NCBI GenBank assembly: GCA_014706295.1 | Contig: JACSVZ010000007.1 | Span: forward strand, 34,885,633-34,949,632 | DNA: 64,000 bases | From: Lycocorax pyrrhopterus obiensis | Lineage: Eukaryota > Chordata > Aves > Passeriformes > Paradisaeidae | Direction: 5' to 3' | Shown: piece after piece, positions 60,436 through 64,000 of the stretch | Position numbering within the stretch: the first letter of the stretch is position 1 | How the letters are laid out: the number at the start of each line of letters is the position of its first letter | Position numbers and translations under genes: made by a program | Notes under the pieces: generated by a model | The model's database searches: none | Told to the model about the DNA's origin: nothing | The model's input: only the letters and a program-made list of their open reading frames with translations

Positions 60436-61064
60436 AAGCTGTATCAGAGGCTCTTCAACGCCATGAAGTCAGCTTTAGGACTTTCACCATGCACAATGAA
60501 AAGTACATCCTTTAGCCACCATACCCAATACCCAAAAGATACAGGAATTCTGCCATCAATCAAGTATGCGAAGAAACTAACTGGTCTGTAGACATACCAT
60601 TATTTAGATTGCATCATCTGGTTTAATTGTGTTTAAATGCTGCTCCCCCGGGGTCACAAGTGAGAGCTGTGAGAGTTGTGAACACTGAAAAAACTTGCAG
60701 GCTTTGCTGATTTTGATCAGCTGACAGGTAAAATAACTGGAAATGGGATAACTCCCATGTCAATTTTTATTGATGTTGACGTCTTCCTACAAAGAAAAGA
60801 TATGGGGGTTTTTTTGGTTAAATCCTTCCAGTCATTTCTGCCAGTAGCAAAATGCTGTACTTAGTGCATTTCTTCATGACCACAAGCTGAAATATCCAAA
60901 TTCCATTTGAAATCAGAATATTTTTCTGTTGGGAATATTCAGAATGATGAAACAGATTTCATATACGATAAGAAAACCCCCTAACCAGTGACTACTATGA
61001 AGAGTTAACATTTAATATTTTTTAAAAAATAAATCTATTTTTAATGAAAGCCTGTGGTACAAAT
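60436..61064. other. STXBP6 intron, no exon seen
   Basis: 630 bases of unique-looking sequence; nothing recognised. Confidence 0.5.
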
Positions 61065-61427
61065 TATGCAAAAAGGATCACTCATCACCCAACACTCACC
61101 ACTGGCTGAATGCTCAGCTAGTCCCTGAGCAATGGCTACCTTGGGAAAAGGCACTTTCCCCTCCAGTTTTACTGCTGAGCACGCTGTTACATGGCATGGA
61201 GCATGTTCTTGGTCAGTTTTGGTCAGCCTCCCTGTTTGTGTCCCCTCCCAGGCCACTCACTGGGGGCAGGCTGAATGAGGAGACCATGAAGGTCTTGACA
61301 CTGTGTAAGCACACCCCACCTAAAACACTGGTGTGTTACCAGCACAGTTTTGGTCACAAATCTAAAATACAACACTGTACTGGCTGTTATGAAGAAAAAT
61401 AAGCTCCAAACCAGCCAAAACCAATAT
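61065..61427 (-). mobile_element. Partial LTR in STXBP6 intron
   Basis: A minus-strand LTR whose start at 61427 reads TATATTGGTTTTGGCTGGTT, close to the TGTGCTGGTTTTGGCTGGG start of the 46859 and 48691 copies, but with the terminal TG changed to TA. It continues through the usual U3 blocks (plus-strand CACAAATCTAAAATACAACA, CTCCCAGGCCACTCACTGGG, TGCTGAGCACGCTGTTACAT). The R-U5 end is missing: similarity stops near 61065. No target-site duplication is visible. Confidence 0.82.
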
Positions 61428-64000
61428 AAAGCCTAATCTACCTTTTCCCTGTCAAGGCAATTCAAAGGGTTATCACGTCTCCTGATGCAACTTTGTTGTT
61501 TTGTTTCAAACTGAATTCACCAAAGTATTGACATTTCTTTTAGGGTGGGTGGGAGATTTAAACAGCAACATGCCCTGAAGATGAACCACAGGATTTTTCT
61601 AAATAAAGGTATTTCTTGCAGACGTTGTGTCAATACTATTGATTGAGCTTCTGCTTAAGTAGTGTTAATTATTATTGAGAAACATAATGCATTAACCTGC
61701 TACAACAGAGGTGTGGACCACAGTATATTTGTCAACAGACTCCTATTTCTTCATCAGGTGACTTTGAAAATTCCGTGTTTGCTATTTAAGCAGCATATTC
61801 AAAATCACCAAATTCTGTTGCCACATAAACTAAAAATAAAGTTATGGCTCACAAGTGAAAATGAAGACTGAGTAAGAACTGGTCAAGGTCAGGATGAAAT
61901 CAGTCAAGAGCAATGGTTGGAAAACATCAAATGGAAAATGCAGCAGCTGACCTGAGAGTGAATGGCTGTGCCAGCCCTGTCCTCAGGGTAATCCAGGAGC
62001 TATACATTTAAGGGCAATATTTTAGCACCATCCAAGTCTGGTAACTATTGTGATATAAGTGGTACATATTCTGCACTTAATTTAGCTTTTACCAGTCATG
62101 CAACATTAAGAGTCACGGTACTCACAAGGGACACAATCAATGGTTACACCTTTGTAAAATCTTATTCTGCCCTGAAAAGCAGTACAGGTTTCAGAGTAAG
62201 AAGTGATCTCAAATTAAGACTGGTTACAGTACTTTCCCCTGTTCTCATGTGGGGTAGGCAATTTCTTCTGACACACCTGGATCTTTTAATATCCATCAAT
62301 ACCAAAAGTGGTCAGGAACAGATGTAAATATAAAAAGGGGGGCAAATATTGCATATTATATTCATGCAAAGAGACTTTTAGATTAAAAATTCATCTAATC
62401 CAATATTTTGTCCAAAGCATGTAAGACAGAAAAAGGAAAAAAACCCCAGTATACTATAATAGCTCTTTAAACGTCAATAAAACTATTCAGATTTGACCCC
62501 GTACTTTTCAGTCTTCCTGATCTGCAACACATGAAATAAAGCCTGTAATATCAGTCATAGTAACATAAAATATTTTATATTGTAGTCTGTTCTAATATAA
62601 CCCTAGTTTGCCACTTCATTGGTTCTGAACATTATTTACATTGGCATACAATTTATTTTTGCGTATCTGAAATCTTGTACTTTTAAAGCCAAAAGAGGGC
62701 AAATTTATCTCAACTCTTATATGAAGAAAAAGCATATTTTATTCCTGCTAGTACTTATGTAATGCCTATAACCCTGGGAGTTAAACAGATGTTTGAAAGT
62801 TCTTTCTAACAATAACAAACAATACCATGTGTATCATAACATTATCCTTTTAAAAAGATCCTACCAATTACAGAGCATGTAGGAGGCAAAACGATAATCC
62901 TGACTGTTCAGCACCTTCATTAGCAAGCAACAAAACAAGATAAGCCTTATTGACAACAGAGATAAGTTTCTTCCTCTGCTCTCATTAGTCATGTCAGCTC
63001 CTTAGATTTGCAAGGCACATTTTAAGATGAGGATATAAGTCTAATGGGTAACATCCCAGTTCTTGTTTTAGCCTTAGGTTTAACCTGTTTACCTCAAAAA
63101 AAGCTAAAAAAGAAAGTTATACGCTTTCTCTGGGTTGACTGACTGAAGAATGTGTGTATATTTCAGATTCCTGCAACAACTGCAGCCTATGTAGCCATTC
63201 CAGATGTGGACTGCTAGCTATCCAGGGTCTTGCAAACAATACTGTCACAACTGCACTCAGAAGAGGCTGCAAAGTCCATCTGAGGACCTGAGTAAATGCT
63301 CTGATTTCAAGACTATTATAACTAGATTAAGGCTAGTACTCTACTCACTAGCTGAATTATGTTTGACATGTTTGCATGAGCTTTTTTAACCACAACTTTG
63401 TGAAAATGTTCCAAATGAGAAACTGATGGAATAAAATTTCTTCACTTTTGCATCACTATCAAGCATGAACCTTGTAGAGCAATCACAGTATCCAGGTACT
63501 CAATAGCCAACTACCCTTGAGCTGAAGTTCACAGTGAAAGAATAGGAGTCTGCTATGGTCACAGAAGGGGGCTAAGGGAGTCTGAAAGACCTTTATTTGT
63601 CTAAAGTGAAAGGATATGCTACTAAAAACCTCTCCAGGCTAGCAATGATTCTCCAAACTGGCAGCCTTAAGTCAACACTTCAGAGAACTTCACACTCTGT
63701 ACCTTCCTGCCCAAATCTATAACCAGTTTTAAAGCACCATATTGGCACTAGTCTTTAAAGGAGAAGGAAGGAGGGGAGAAGGAAGCAAAGAAAGAATAGT
63801 GTTTATATATGTGTGTAAACTAAGAGTATGTACTGATAAGCAGAAACAGCACCCAGCCAAGATAGTAATTTTATAACTTTACCAAATGTAAATGAAACCA
63901 AATAGGGAAAAATCCCATTTGATGTTAGTGGTCTGGCAGTGGAGAGAGAACAGAAGATGTTATACAGATCCATCAACCATGTATTATATTAAAGAAGAAA
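61428..64000. other. STXBP6 intron, no exon seen
   Basis: 2.6 kb of AT-rich DNA to the end of the window. I looked on the minus strand for the preceding STXBP6 exon (a phase-1 donor after a Met-Gly-type end) and found none. It should therefore lie beyond the window. A purine-rich stretch (about 63759-63796) is the only patterned sequence. Confidence 0.5.

Noticed and set aside
60751..60790. Possible upstream STXBP6 exon end (ACATGGGAGTTAT on the minus strand)
   Set aside because: It resembles the expected Met-Gly end before a phase-1 junction, but there is no GT donor at the right place and the upstream codons do not read as amisyn.
1..64000. CRISPR array, operon, phage or plasmid-like system
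   Set aside because: The window is vertebrate nuclear DNA (spliced gene, LINEs, LTRs, SINE). No regularly spaced repeats or closely packed coding frames exist.

Overview
The window looks like a bird nuclear genome, most likely a songbird. It is AT-rich and almost gene-free, and its recognisable repeats are those of avian genomes: CR1 LINE fragments on both strands, at least seven solitary retroviral LTRs of the 'TG...CTGGTTT(T/C)(A/G)GCTGGG' kind, and one tRNA-Ile-headed SINE whose tail resembles a CR1 3' end (the TguSINE1 type, as I recall it from zebra finch and other passerines). The songbird placement rests on memory of these repeat families, not on a search.

Only one protein-coding gene can be supported. 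Two coding exons on the minus strand (55781-55938 and 54568-54591) splice in frame to give the last 59 codons plus stop of syntaxin-binding protein 6 (amisyn, STXBP6): its R-SNARE-like coiled coil, ending in LAMKHKC. The 3'UTR should follow toward lower coordinates; a candidate poly(A) signal lies at 51825-51830. The exons for the N-terminal PH-like part were not found and probably lie beyond 64000, so 55939-64000 is read as intron.

Layout. 1-51800: intergenic DNA downstream of STXBP6. It holds CR1 fragments (4797-5055, 12945-13424, 13785-14140, 21060-22440, 34587-35253, 40021-40228), LTRs (6437-6994, 19856-20421, 40240-40872, 46859-47345, 48691-49040), a tRNA-derived SINE (30489-30620), a compound trinucleotide microsatellite (26231-26328) and an AT dinucleotide tract (31037-31108). 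51800-55938: STXBP6 3' end. 55939-64000: probable STXBP6 intron carrying two CR1s (56035-57010 and 59400-60435) and two LTRs (57271-57853 and 61065-61427).

No CRISPR array, operon, intact transposon or functional RNA gene was seen. The open reading frames outside the STXBP6 exon and CR1 copies are short (126 codons or fewer) and look like chance frames. I found no convincing undescribed system. The most informative observations are the short spliced STXBP6 terminal exon, the shared SINE and CR1 tails, and the target-site duplications that date the LTR insertions relative to one another.
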